Shown here: positions 1-12,033 of the stretch, piece by piece
How positions within the stretch are numbered: position 1 is the first letter of the stretch
Layout of the letters: every line of letters starts with the position of its first letter
NCBI GenBank assembly: GCA_013396655.1
Contig: WBMV01008407.1
Location: forward strand, 1,044,583-1,108,582
Direction of reading: 5' to 3'
Length of the DNA: 64,000 nucleotides
From: Campylorhamphus procurvoides
Lineage: Eukaryota; Chordata; Aves; Passeriformes; Dendrocolaptidae
Program-made: the position numbers and the translations under genes
Notes under the pieces: generated by a model
What the model was told of the DNA's origin: nothing
The model's input: the letters and a program-made list of their open reading frames with translations, nothing else
The model's database searches: none

Positions 1-779
1 CGGACCAACATTGAGTAAGAAGTATCATGTATTAGCACCTCAGACTTGCCTGGCCATTTTAAAATAGCGTAAGTCCATGGTTTTGACCATAGCTACTCCA
101 AGAACACTTCCCAAATCATTACTTCTTAGGAGTAAGCTATAGACTGAAGTAAACCACGTGGTTTGCAGACTAAAATGACTGCAAAATAGAGCTATTTTGA
201 CACTACAGAAAAAAATTCAATGGCAGCTGCAACCATCCATCCATATTTTCACCAATATTTTATAAATGCTAAAACCAGCTGCTGACTGACAGAAGAGAAC
301 GAAATGCAACACTGTAAATTAACTAGGTATGGTCTGAAGGACTGTATTCAATTCAACGTGTACTTTGTTGCCTGACAAATTTCTGTTTCCGTCTATCATC
401 CAGGCAACACTTTATTCTAATGCTGGCAAGATCCTCAGATAGCTCTTCAACAGGCAAAACCACAACTACAACCAAAGGAAGTTTGGCCTGAGCAAGGTAG
501 CTGAGGACCTGGAGCATCCGACCTGTTACCCCCAAATGACACTGGTTACACACGTGCCGTCCTGCCGATCCATTTATTACCGCGTTTATCGGAAGCTCCC
601 CAGAAGCGATGACCGCATTTTCAGGGGTCCTCGCCATCACCTGTGATTCCCTAAGCGCATACCATGCAGCAAGGGGGGCTCGTGTGCATGCGGCCATAAA
701 ACTTTAATTACGAATACTCTCACTCCATACAGGAAAACGAGTCCTAAACTAGGCAAAACCCCGGGGGATAAATAAAAAT
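1..779. other. flank left of the first CpG island, no supported gene
   Basis: AT-rich sequence that becomes richer in CpG from about 540 onward, merging into the island. A 114-codon minus-strand frame spans 353-697. I do not accept it as a gene: it resembles no family I know, its last part is low-information, and no convincing splice pair brackets it. A minus-strand donor-like site (GTGAGA read on the minus strand) sits near 720, so a leftward transcript from the island is possible. Nothing else stands out. Confidence 0.5.
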
Positions 780-1400
780 TAACGAGAGCAGCCGCAGTCC
801 GTGCCGCCAGGCTGAGGCGCTCCGAGGACGAGCCCCGGCCGGGCGGCGGTGCGGGAGGCGCAGGGGGCCGGGGCAGCTTCACCCCCTTCTTCCAGCACCC
901 GCATCGCGCCGGTCCCACCGCGACAGAGCCCTCGGGGGCGGGGGCACCGCTGTGCCCGGACGCGGCTCCGCGGGCGCAGCCCCTGTCCACGGCCGCCCCC
1001 CCGCTGCCTGCAGCAGCCNNNNNNNNNNNNNNNNNNNNNNNNNNNNNNNNNNNNNNNNNNNNNNNNNNGCGCGGCGTGTGAGCGCGAGCGGAGGGAAGGG
1101 GCTCCTCCCACCCGCCGCGGACCCGCTCCCCCCGCGTTACATGCCGGCCCCGGCTGCCGGCGCGGCCAGGAGGGGCATTTCCAGGGAGCGATGGGGACCG
1201 CAGGGACCGCAGGCGGCCGGTCAGGCGCGCTGGTCCGGGCTCACGGCGGACCCCGCGCCCGCTCCCTCTGCCCTGCTGCTCGCCCGGCTCCGGAGGCAGG
1301 CGGTGCGGCNGCCGGCGTCCCCGGGCGGCGCGGGTACCTCGGCCCGGCCACCCACCCCCGCCATAGACGGGCCACCTGAGGCTGCAGCACCACCGGCCCT
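780..1400. promoter_or_regulatory. CpG island, probable promoter, interrupted by an assembly gap
   Basis: Dense CpG dinucleotides and GC-rich runs begin abruptly near 780 and fade after about 1400, in contrast to the AT-rich flanks. In vertebrate genomes such islands usually mark a transcription start. The sequence contains 50 unresolved bases (1019-1068) and one more at 1310, so any first exon may be damaged or hidden. Open frames cross it on both strands, but that is expected in GC-rich DNA where stop codons are rare. Direction is not settled: a plus-strand donor-like GTGAGC lies near 1078, and a minus-strand GTGAGA near 720. A rightward transcript could in principle reach the candidate exons at 16.6-19.4 kb, but nothing in the sequence proves this. 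Confidence 0.75.
1019..1068. other. assembly gap (50 N)
   Basis: Exactly 50 undetermined bases inside the GC-rich island, plus a single N at 1310. The round size suggests a placeholder, so the true missing length is unknown. Avian GC-rich first exons are often lost this way. Confidence 0.98.
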
Positions 1401-4313
1401 CCACTACACACTCTGTCTGCCTTCCGCAGCTGCACCGTCAGGCTTTGCCCGGCGGGAATTCTCCTCTGGGTTCATTAATGCAGGTCAAGGGGGTGGTTGT
1501 CGTGGCCAGGTCGGTCCTTGCCGTCTGGGAAAGGGATTGCCCAATTTCTTTCCAGAAAGGTTGCATCAGTTCGAGCCCTGGAAGAGGGTAACCTTTGGTC
1601 CAGAACTCGTCTGCCTCTCCCTCGCTCCCCCACCTTATCTCCATAGGGACGGCGGCTGCCTCGGCACCTGTTGTGAGATAACGCCATGGCTAGAGGCGGC
1701 TTAGCTAACTCCTTGTGCAGGAAGCCTCGGTGTCTCTGAGCTTGTGCTAGGGTGTGAAGGTGAACGGAACACGCCTTCTCTCTCAGAACCAAATTAAAAT
1801 CCACGGACTGAAGCAGTTTACTTGTTGCACTTTGCCATTGAGAATTTTTGTCACGCGTTAACAGCCACATTATAGAAGCACAGCAGGCGAGCTGCCTAAC
1901 TGCAGCCATAAATACAAGCACAGAAAGATGCTTATTGGATGAGATCACAGGAGGAGGCTCGGCAGCCCTGGAAATCCTTCGGCTTGCTTCTGGTAGCGAT
2001 ACTTGCTTTCAGCGAAAGTATCATTTTCACTGCAGCAGGATTGTGATTGGTTGCCCTCCGTCCTGAAGGGGTGGATTACTGCATAAACCTCATATTTCAA
2101 GCACTCTACAAGTGAGTGATGGATCTGGGAGATCACAGTCATTTATGTCTATTTAGGAAATCTGAAATGCTTTCAGTGACAGCAACAGTGTGAATCCGGT
2201 AAGAGTTATTTTGCTGGTACATTACCATACCACTGCGTTCTGTGTCTCACAGACTACGGAATACTGTGGTCTTCAGAAGACACTTGACTACTTTGGAATT
2301 GGTGTCGCTTGACAAATAAATGTGTTGCATTTCCTCATGACACCAACCAGATCTCTAAATAATGTCAGAGATGATTTTACCAACACAGATACAATTGCTA
2401 CAGAGATGGCTACAATTTGTTCTCTTCAGTGTTTGTTGTTTACATGTAACAAATAAGGACTCCCTTTAAAGAAAGTAAAATGAGTGAATATATTAGTAAA
2501 AGAATCTAGTAAGCGGTGCACTTTTAATAAATAGTAATGTCAATCAAATCTTATCTGGATATATAAACGAAAGGCACTATGTTCCTTTTCCATTGATGAA
2601 CCCTTCTCTCTTTTCCTCACTGTATCTGCATCCTTTTCTGATGGGCATGGAATACCTGCTGATCTCTTCCTTTCCTTTCTGCCAATCTTTCCTCTCAGCT
2701 CAGCATAAAACTGTTTCTTGCTTACTGCATACATGCAGGATTACTTACACTGTAAGTAAGGAACATGGGCATCTTCTGTAAGGAAACAAACAAAGCAAAA
2801 CAAAAATTGAGAAGTTCACATCTTTTCTAATACCCAGGAGGGGAAAGATCATTGAATCTGTGTAAGAAAGACCATGTAATTTCATGCAGTTACTTCCATA
2901 CTGAGTCTAGTACCCTGTCTTCAGCTAAAACTTCCAGAAAGATAACTTCTCTTCCATCACTATTTATCTGCTATGCAAAAAAATGTATATTTTTGTATCT
3001 GTGACCTCTTATACGTGAAGCATTATAGTTTCTCACACTGCACTACACCACTGCTTTATTTCTGTCTGACACAGTATTTGAAGCATGGGCCTTGCTTCCT
3101 TGGCTGCTGACAGACAACCTCAGGCCTCTCAGCATTCATCAGCTACAAAAATGATGAGCCTGTAGTGGTCCAGCCTGTAGTGGTCTGCTGGAATACTGCT
3201 AGCACCTCCTCCACTCTGGCTTCCTACCAGGAGCTGACCAGTATCATGAGCCCAGGTTGTGTAGAGAAAAAAAAAAAAAAAGAATGAATGATAACAAAAG
3301 GCAGGGCTTTTGTGTTTTGGTTTGTGTTTTTTAATTACCAGCACTACAGGCTAATGAAGTAACACTGCCAAGGCTACTGTATAATTCCTGCTTTGGCACT
3401 TAGGAGACTGGACCTGGTTCAAGGTAGGGGAGGTGGAAAATAAACTTGGGTGGATTAGTACTCCCAAGGCCAGATTCAATCAGCAAAATGCATTCTTTCT
3501 CATTCCTTGTTCCCTAGACAGGAGGTAAAACATGATTGCTCAGGCAGGCTGCTGATTCCTGCTCCTCCAGCTACAATAATGTCTAGGTATTGACACCATC
3601 ACAATATCAGTCTGGCCTGTGAAAAGAAGGATGTTCCCAATCCCAAGGGTCCACCTCCCAGTGCATAGAGGACTAGACCACCATCCCAGAGTTCCCAAAC
3701 AATCAACTCCCAGAGCCTCCAAACAGAGACTCTTCTCTGCAGTTTACAGGTAAAGCCACACCATGGACAGTTTGCTGGCTTTGTAAGGTGGTGTGATTTT
3801 CATCCTTTCATCTTGATCCTTACACTCCACTTGTCAGTTCAACAGGAATGCAGTTGTCACAGACATCTTCCCCAGTGGCAAGGATGCTTGAGGAAATTCA
3901 GCAAGTCATCCATACCTGCTTGCAGCTGTTTACCACTTTTCATGTTGTGCCAGTGTGAGAAAATGTTTTACTGTCTTGTAACCTGAATCAGTGAAGAGGG
4001 GCAGAAATGGGATTTTTATCATTTCAGTAACTGAATTTTAATTGACTTTTATCCCTTCTCACCCACCAATAGAGGCACATTGTCACAGCTGAGGAAAACA
4101 GAGGCGCCCAATTTAAACTGCAACAACAGGAGCAGATGCAGCTGAGTTTCCTCTTTGATCTCAGTGGCATTCCCCTAATTCTCAGGTGCACTCCATGCCC
4201 TGAGCTGCTCCTAAGCAGTCCTTGTTGTATTTGCAGGGCCTCCTAATTTGTTATTACTGGGACTAGTGCACATGATTGCAACTTAGGTGCCCTAGCTAGG
4301 ATTGTGCTCCAGT
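1401..4313. other. gene-free stretch
   Basis: No supported exon. The GC content falls off after about 1700. There is an inverted CCAAT-type motif (GATTGG) near 2045 and a good isolated donor-like GTAAGA at 2199, but no open frame goes with them. A perfect-but-one 15-bp tandem pair is at 3157-3171 and 3172-3186, followed by a poly-A run near 3268. A 157-codon minus-strand frame over 1475-1948 lies partly in GC-rich sequence and shows no family signature. Confidence 0.5.
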
Positions 4314-4650
4314 AGAATCATAGAATCATCAGGGTTGGAAGACACCTCTTAGATCAAGTCCAACTGTCAACTCAGGACTACCACTGCAACCCCTAAACCA
4401 TATCACCCAGGGCCACATCCAGATGCCACTTACATGCTTCCAAGGATGGTGACTCCACCACCTTCCTGGGCAACCTATTCACCCTAAGAGTGATTTTTTT
4501 TTTTTGATATCTAATTTGAATCTTCCCTGTCTCAGCTTAAGACCTCTAGTCCTCCCACTGCAGGCATGGCAGAATAGAGTACCTCCCACCTCAACCGCCT
4601 CCCACCCTCAACAACCTCCTTTAAGGTAGTTGTAGTAGCAGTATAAAATT
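4314..4650 (-). mobile_element. CR1 LINE, 3' end fragment
   Basis: Read on the plus strand it opens with the reversed CR1 tail (AGAATCATAGAATCAT, then GGTTGGAAGACACCTCTTAG). It continues through the usual CR1 3' region: text matching the grouping 'accaccactgcaac', then the 'cctgtctcag...tcctcccactgcagg' section. The right edge is gradual, about 4650. It is a 5'-truncated, non-autonomous copy, diverged, with a poly-T run near 4495-4505. Confidence 0.88.
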
Positions 4651-6624
4651 GTGTATCGCACATACAGCAGGCACATGGAGAATGTAAAGAGGCTACATTG
4701 TCTTCTGACAGAGCAAAAGATCTATGAAGTAATTTTAAAAGTCATTCACAGGGTGACTGATCTGCCTGCCAAAGGAATAGGATTTGTGCAGTTTTATTGG
4801 AGATACTTTTTCTCTAAAGGCTGTTTCTGGCATGATAGAAATGCTGATGAGAGTAGTGGGTTGGATCATGTGTGAATTAGATGACTTCAGGGAATGTTGC
4901 AGCATCCACAGCTTATATTTAACCTACAGTAACAGAGCAGGGAGGAACTAGGAGCTTTAGAAGACATTGATCAGTGAGACATTTGACACAGAAAGGGATG
5001 TGGAGGGGAAATGTCCTCAAAACTGCAGTCTTTATGCATCAGATTAGCATGAAGTAACTTTTGAGCATCTTCTTATTCCACCTCCTGCAGGTCTATATTG
5101 TTATGGTACCTCACACCCTGTATTGACATACACTGTAATATACTCCTCTATCCCAGCCTGTCAGCTGCCCTTGTCCTCCTTCTCAGCCTAAATCCCAACT
5201 TCTCCTGCAGATAAGGCAGGTGTCAATATGAGTTGTTGCCAAGCCATGTACACTGTCATATGGTAGGGCATTTATAGTCTCAGCTGCTGCATGTCCTCCC
5301 TGCCAACGTCTCTGGACCTTGGATTATGGCTTTAGCACTGACAAATCTTAGATTTTTTTCCTAAGAAGCAGTAGTATGATGTCATCAACATTTTGATATG
5401 ATCAGTTGCATGATCCCGTGGAAGTCAGCGGAAATATTTCAGGTGCCAATAGCAAAGTGTCAGACTATCATTCAAGTCACACACTGGAGTCATCCTTCTG
5501 CAGAGCAACATCCTGGTGGGAGGAACCAGGTGATCCAATCTGATTTGCAAAGCTGCCTTGCAGCCTGGAGCAAAAGCTTGGAACATCTCATAATAGGCAG
5601 AACATCTCATAAAAGAAAGCTCTAGTTATAAGTGATCCAGCCTTGCCAGCTGCATTTCTGAGAACAAATTCAACAGCTCTGCCTGTGCAACCCCAGAGAT
5701 ACTGTTTACTGCCCTGGCTGAAGGCAGACAGAACAGGGCCATATTTATGTATCACAGTACTAGCCAGTCAGGTGTTTCCAAGAGCACTGTCATTTAAGGA
5801 AATGAAATATTTCTTTTCAAACACCACAATTTTTATGGGCATTTTAAAGACCAAGAGGCAGCTAATCTGCCACTCTGTGGAAGTATATGAAGCACAATTA
5901 AGACACTTCCAATTATGTCTGAGCTCAGAAGTTCATTAAATCTACCCATTCATGCCAGCTTTATTTCCACTCAGCCTAAAAATATTTATAGCACTTCCAA
6001 CATTGGGCTCTCTCCAGTTTTAATTTGTTTGTTGCAATTCTTACCCAATGCATATTTTTCTGTTCATTGTCTATGTGTGGTGACAAAATTAAATGTTATT
6101 ATTTAGGCCCCTCACATATGTTCAGAAACCTGTAGGTGTTCCAGGACCTAGGGATCTTTTGACACAAAACGTTAGCTAGGAAAAGAGAAGAAAACAAGCA
6201 GCTAGCTAATTGCACAGTGATAAATATGACTCATATTGATGAAGGATTGGATGCCTTCTTTGGATTTCACCAATTGAGACAAAATTGATAGGGAGAAATG
6301 TGTGTCTTAAATCAACTGTTATTTTGGCAAAGGAAATGACACACTTGTAAGTAGTATCCTGTTGTTATCTGTTACTGAGTCTTTTCAAATCCTTTATTCA
6401 GTATGCTCTTAGGATTATTTCAATGCCTGGCACTCAAAAATGTATTTTGTCTTGATTTTAAATAGGGTGAATATAAATACAGCAAAGATGTATGTTTTAA
6501 TAAGGAATACTTTGATATTAGTGTTAAGAAGAGAATTACAAAGAGCAATTTATGCTTCATGAAAATCTTAATAAGAAAGAAATGTATTCAGAATAATTCT
6601 GGTTACTCTACTGTACTCAAAGGG
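4651..6624. other. gene-free stretch
   Basis: AT-rich with no supported exon or repeat. A 13-bp direct repeat (GAACATCTCATAA) occurs at 5581-5593 and 5600-5612. The 98-codon frame at 5643-5939 has no recognisable domain or splice structure and is treated as chance. Confidence 0.5.
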
Positions 6625-8235
6625 GGGAAAGGATAAAACCAGGCCCACTGGAGATAAGCCTGGAGGCAGCACAGCAATGTTTGAGGGGCAGTGCACTAGC
6701 GAAGTCCTTATCTGCTGTCTCAGTGGAGGTAGAGGATGGAGAGCCATGCAGGGGTCATTGATGTGTTAGAAACCGTGGAAGTGACCAAGAATGGTCAGGT
6801 AGGAATTAGGACTTCTCCTTCCAAAAAGGTAACAAGAACAATAGCCCACCTGAACTGCATCTACATCAATGCCTGCAGCACAGGCAACAAACAGGAGGAA
6901 CTGGAAGCCGCAGTGCAGCAGGGAAACTATGACAAATTTCCATTAGCGAAACATGGCAGGGTGACTTACACTAGAGTGCTGCAATGGATGGCTACAAACT
7001 CTTCAGAAGGGATAGACAAGGAAGGAGAGGAAGTGGGGTAGCCCTGTATGTTAGGGAGTGTTAGCCCCCTCAGCTGAAAAACAGAGACAGGGAGCAGAAT
7101 GAAGCCTCCAAAATCCAAGGGGATATGGTTAGTAACCTGCTACACCACTACACACAAGTCTATGGGGCCAGATGGAATCTACCCCAGGGTACTGAAAGAG
7201 CTGGAAGAAGTGCTCACCAAGCTGCTTTCAATCATTGGCCAGCACTCCTGGCTAAACAGAGAGGTACCAGTTGACTGGAGCTTAGCAAATGTAATGCCCA
7301 GCTACAAGAAGAGCCAGAAGGAGGACCTTGGGAACTACAGGTCTGTCAGCCTGATGTCAGTGCCAGAGAAGGTCATGAGGCAGATCATCCTGAGTGACAT
7401 CATGTGGCACAGGCAGGACAACCAGGGGATCAGGCACAGCCAGCATGGGTTTATGAAAGGCAGGTACTGCTTGATCAAACTAATCTCCATCTATGACCCA
7501 CTTACTGGATGAGGGAAAGGTCATGGATGTTATCTACCTGAACTTTATATTAAAGTCTCTGACAGCATTTCCCAAAGCATCGGAGAAACTGGCTGCTCAT
7601 GGCTGGGATGGGCACTGTTCACTGGGTAAAAAACTGGCTGTATGGCCAAGCCCAGAGAGTTGTGGTGAACAGAATAGAAATAGCGTGGTCATCAGGACTG
7701 GGACAGTGACTGTCCCCCTGTACTCAGCACTGGTGAGGCTACACCTCAAATCCTGGGTTCAGTTTTGGGCCTCTCATAACAAGGAAGACATTGAGGTGTT
7801 GAGAAGGGCAACGAAGCAGGTGAAGGGGTTGTAACATAGATCATATGAGGAGTGGCTGAGGGAGCTGGGGTTGTTTAGACTAGAAAAAAGGAGGTTCAGG
7901 AGGACCCTTGTTGTCTCTACAACTATCTGAAAGAAGTGTGTGGCAAGACTCTTCTGGTAAGTAGCAAGAAACAGGATGAGAGGAAATGGTCTCAAGTTGT
8001 GCCAGGGAGGTTTAGACTGAATATTAGAAAAAATTTCTTCACTGAAAGGGTTGTCAAGCATTGAAACAGACTCCTGAGGGAAGTGATGGAGTCACCATCC
8101 CTGAACGTATTTAAAAGACATGTAGTTACGGCACTTAGGGGATTGATTTAGGGGATTGACTTAGCAATGTTGGATTAACAGCTGAACTTTATGATCTTGG
8201 AGGTTTTTTTTAACCTAAATGATTCTCTGATTATT
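6625..8235 (+). mobile_element. CR1 LINE, degraded copy with endonuclease and RT remnants
   Basis: Conceptual translation shows two pieces of CR1 ORF2. Around 6850-7065 the frame carries the endonuclease landmarks: NACS...GNKQEELEA, then across a frame shift DGYKLFRRDRQGRRG and VALYVREC before a stop. From about 7155 to 7512 the reverse-transcriptase start follows, with GPDGIYPRVLKEL, the VPVDW and NVMPSYKK blocks, the NYRSVSLMSVPEKVM block and QHGFMKGR. Most of the sequence that should lie between them is missing, so the copy is internally deleted as well as frameshifted. The rest (7560-8235) matches the non-RT 3' part and ends with a degenerate AATGATTCTCTGATT tail, as in CR1. It is dead: no intact frame, and the catalytic RT segment is not complete. 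A short duplicated TTAGGGGATTGA sits at 8135-8159. The left boundary is approximate. Confidence 0.92.
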
Positions 8236-10672
8236 TTATCATCTATTTCCATATTCCTCCTCCCTCATTCATTTTTAGCAGGCATATTTATATAAAACCA
8301 GGGTCATTGTTGCTTAAAATTTCATCTGCTTCTGCTGCTTAGCTCTCAAGTGAAAGCAAAGTCCTCTGCATATCCCATCACATTTAGTTAGAAATTCACA
8401 ATTTTTGTAACTTCAGATGTTGAACTAGAGGCAAAAGTAGATGATTCCTAAACAAGCAGTCTATACTAACATCTTGTTTTTCTCTGTTCTGTGAAAGCAA
8501 CTAGCAACACGTGGAAGACACTTACCAAGATACTGAATGGAAATGTAACATTGGAAAGCATTTCAAATAGGTACGTGAGTGTCGCAGCTCCTTGGGTGAC
8601 CTGTCACTAAGTCAGACTATACCACTTTTAGTGTGTGTGAAATCTCATCTCTCCTCTGCTGGAGACTTGTCATGTCAGATGTCTCAGGAAGCCTCTTTTT
8701 CTTATCATTGACTCCAGCTAAATCTATCAACATTCTTTGATTGGGTTTCCATCAGCCCTGTGAGATTAACTAATCCTCACAACTGAGGTGGTGAAACATG
8801 CTCCACAGACATTATTTGTACTGGCTGAGATAACTGAAGGAGAAGACAAAGCTTTTTAGCAGTGAAGTGGATGAAATGAACCTGTATAAAAATAGATCTG
8901 AACTAGTTCTGACCTAAATTTCAAACTGAGTATGATTCGCTCTCCTTTTTAGAAGTCTGAGCTTCTTTCTTAGTCTTTACTATTCTTACTTCTTCCCCCG
9001 CAGAAACTACTAACAGCCTTTCCATCAATACCAATACCTCTCATTCAGCCTAGCAACCTCTGCTACAAAAAATAAGTTCTTTAAATCTCAAAAAGCTTTC
9101 TCAGAACCAGCAGATCCTGGAGAGATCACTGACCATACGGTGTGCCAACAAGAGCCTTTAAGAGAATGTGCTAAGCCTAAATGGTGACACACATAACCCT
9201 CCAGCTCACACTGTGGTAGCCTGAGAGACAGGGAATAGAGGATGAGAAGTGTGGAGGAAAAGTTATCTTGGACTATACTGCTTTGGGACCAGAAAAAGTC
9301 AAATATAGAGTGACTAACAAGAAGAGTGGCAGCAACTACATGCGAACTTTAAATGCAGAAAAAGCTTTCTAGCTACATTGAGCTAACAACCTTTGGAATT
9401 TCAGCCACCTTTAGGAAAAGCCTGGGATGTGGCTAGATCTTGCAGGAGTCTCCTCCTTTCACACACAAGACCTGAACTCTGATGTGGACTGTGGCACGAG
9501 TGTTTTGTATGGTACTTCTGCTCCCTCTGCATATGATTTTTCCTGTGGAGTAGCTTGAATAGAATAGTCTGAGAACCTGTATACACTTATGTTGGTAAAC
9601 CATTTACAGAACTCTAGAAGAATGGTGCTCAAAACTAAAAATACGTTGGTCTTTTTCACAGACCAGAGTATTGGTAGGCTCAGTACAGTACTATTCCAGG
9701 GGGGTGGGGAGGCCCTCACTTTTTTTCTCACAGGCTTGCACCCACCTTGCAAAATCCAATTATCTCTAGCTTAAGAAGAAGTCCATGTGAGGATAAGATC
9801 TTTCTAGAGAATTTCCTTGCCATTTCCATAGCGTACAGAGTTGTCCTATGTCTTTCGTAAAATAAAATAAGGAACATCAGTCATCCCCGGATAACTTATG
9901 AAAGTTTTACGAATGAAATACAAGGGAATTAGCAAGCAGGGAATGTAATGTGAGCAAACATCAAGAACATCCTAACTGCAGTTCCTAATATAAAACAACA
10001 TCAGATGTGGTATTACAATGTAATAGGAATTTACTGGCAAAATGAGATTGCTATTTCTGGGTTTGGCCATAACAGGATATTGACATAAGAGTTGCCTAAT
10101 ACAGTAAAGCCGAGGTCGTATCAGTTTTTCTGGATGGATATATGTCACCAGTTATTCAGAGCAAATGATCTAAAAAGTGCTACTTTTCTTGTTCAAATCA
10201 TCACTCTTCAGATCTGAAAAAAGAATCCTGCGCAATAGGATTATTACCAACACACACAACCTCCTTTCTTCAGTGTGCACACATATGTTCCTCTGAGTAG
10301 TTTTGCTTCCACATATGGCCATTTCTAGTCTTACTGAAAAATAGTGTCTTCAGGCTATTAATTCCAAGCTCTATTTCTTATTCCTAAAAAGGGTGGTATC
10401 TGGGGACAAATGCCACAACTGAACCAAATGTGGTGAGAGGTTTTGGGTTGTTACAGGGGGAAGCAGCAGTTTTTGCCATTCGTTGTGGCTCTCAGGGTAC
10501 CACAGGGAAGCCCACCAACAACTGCTGGGCCTCATTTCCAACCCCAGTTAGGTGTCCTGCTCACCAGCAAAATAAAGATAAAATTCACAACAGTAGCTTT
10601 AAAACAGCAGAATAAACACTGCTATGCCACATGTGTGAAGAGAAAGGCTGTATTTCTATTAGTAAATTGAAT
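8236..10672. other. gene-free stretch
   Basis: AT-rich with no supported gene. The minus-strand frame at 9459-9752 and the plus frames at 9589-9774 and 10430-10670 are short and lack splice context or recognisable motifs. Confidence 0.5.
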
Positions 10673-11200
10673 GGCCCAGTGATGAGTACTGAGACCAGCC
10701 CTGGGTCCCCCAACTTAGAAAGGATGTGGATCTGTGGGAGTCTACATGGTCCAGAGGAGGACCATAAAGATGATCAGAGGGCTAGAGTACCTCTGCTATG
10801 AAGACAGTTTGAGACAGTTGGGGCTGTTCAGCCTGAAAATGAGAAGGTTCCAGGGAGACCATATAGCAGCATGCCAGTTCCTAAAGGGAGCTTGCAGGAA
10901 AGCAAGCCTTCTACAAGGCTATGTAGTAGACATATAGTAAGACAAAGAGGGCTGGCTTTAAACTGACAGAGGGTAGATTGAGACTAGATATCAGGAAGAA
11001 ATTCTTTACAGTGAGGTGGTGAGGCACTGTAGAATGTTGACCAGAGAAGTTGTGGATGCCTCATCCCTGGAATTGTTCAAGGCCAGGTGGATGGGGTTTT
11101 GAACAACCTATTCTAGTGGGTGGCATCTCCACCTATTGCAGAGGGGTTGGACTAGATGATCTCTGACGTCCCTACCAACGCAAACCATGCTGCATGATAA
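10673..11200 (+). mobile_element. CR1 LINE, 3' fragment
   Basis: Contains the standard CR1 landmarks in order: 'ccagaggaggaccataaaga', 'gatcagagggctagagtacc', 'agacagttggggctgttcag', the 'gatatcaggaagaaattctt' block, 'ggttggactagatgatct', and a decayed tail ending near 'aaccatgctgcatgat'. It is 5' truncated, moderately diverged and carries no usable open frame. The boundaries are estimated from where the similarity fades. Confidence 0.9.
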
Positions 11201-11713
11201 GAATGATGAGCCCATGGTGGCTTGTATCTGTGCTAATGAGCTCCCTTAGCCTTCAGAGGGGTACATAGCGCATCTTAGTCACTATGCAGCGATGGAAAGT
11301 TGCAAGCTGGCACTTGGCAAGCTCAAATCCAGGAACAGCTTTTTAATGCAATACTTGTTTTCCAGGGGCTGAATAGTGTTCCTGGCACAGTTTATTTCTG
11401 GAGTATACACTAGGCCTAAGCATGCTCTGTCTCTCCTCCCCTTCATGGTGAAGGGAGCTCAGAGAAGTTCTCTGATATGATGAAATCACTGGATATTTTG
11501 CTGCAGAGGCAATGACCTCAAGCTAGCAGCACCAAAGGAACACTTTGAGAACAGTAGAAGGAAAAACACTTCTAAAATTCCTGAGATAAGCCACAAATAT
11601 GAGGAGTTTGCAGAAGGAAAGCCTGCCTCAAAGTTCCATGGCATGCCATCAGCAAAAACAACCTAAGACATTTCTGCTCACCCTATTACACTTTTCATAG
11701 TCACTTGACTGGG
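11201..11713. other. gene-free stretch between CR1 and LTR
   Basis: I see no exon, RNA gene or recognisable repeat here. Confidence 0.5.
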
Positions 11714-12033
11714 TGTACTGGTTTTGGCTGGGACAGAATTAACTTTCTTTGTAGCAGCCCATAAGCGCTATGTTTTGGGTTTTTGATGAAAATCATGTTG
11801 ATAATAATATGGGTATGTGTTAACTGTTGCTGAGCAGTGCTTACATGGCGTTTGTTTTGTGGCTGGGTTTTTTTTGTTTGTTTACTTTGTGTCCTTTTTT
11901 TTACTCAATAAACTGTGTTTATCTCAACCTATACCTTTTCTCACTTTTGATCCTCCTATTCTCTCCCCCATCCCATGGGGAGAGGGAGTAAGCACCTGTG
12001 TGGGGCTGAGCTGACCACTTGGGTTGACCCCAC
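11714..12033 (+). mobile_element. solo LTR of an avian endogenous retrovirus, internally shortened
   Basis: The left edge begins TGTACTGGTTTTGGCTGGGA and runs through 'gttgataataatatgggtat' and 'ttgctgagcagtgcttaca'. It resumes with a polyadenylation-type 'CAATAAACTGTGTTTATCTC', 'aacctataccttttctcac' and the 'attctctcccccatcccatg' section, and ends near 'ggttgaccccactc'. This order matches a very common avian ERV LTR. Those LTRs are usually longer, and the central promoter portion is absent here, so this copy has lost the part between the 'gcttaca' and polyadenylation segments. No gag, pol or env sequence flanks it, so it is a solo LTR left by recombination. Family assignment (ERVL-type) is from memory. 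Confidence 0.8.

Noticed and set aside
353..697. 114-codon minus-strand frame beside the first CpG island, with a CxxC-like HVCNQCH
   Set aside because: One CxxC pair is not a domain. The C-terminal third is uninformative, no splice pair fits, and no family is recognised.
637..1404. 255-codon minus-strand frame across the CpG island
   Set aside because: It passes through 50 Ns and GC-rich DNA where stops are rare. Composition (Gly, Pro, Ala, Arg) mirrors the base content rather than a protein family.
1540..1590. AGTTCGAGCCC resembling a tRNA T-arm
   Set aside because: No A-box or cloverleaf stems upstream at the right distance.
2182..2199. Possible micro-exon between CTTTCAG and GTAAGAG near 2175-2199
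   Set aside because: About 24 bp with no partner exon or conserved frame, and such pairs are common by chance.
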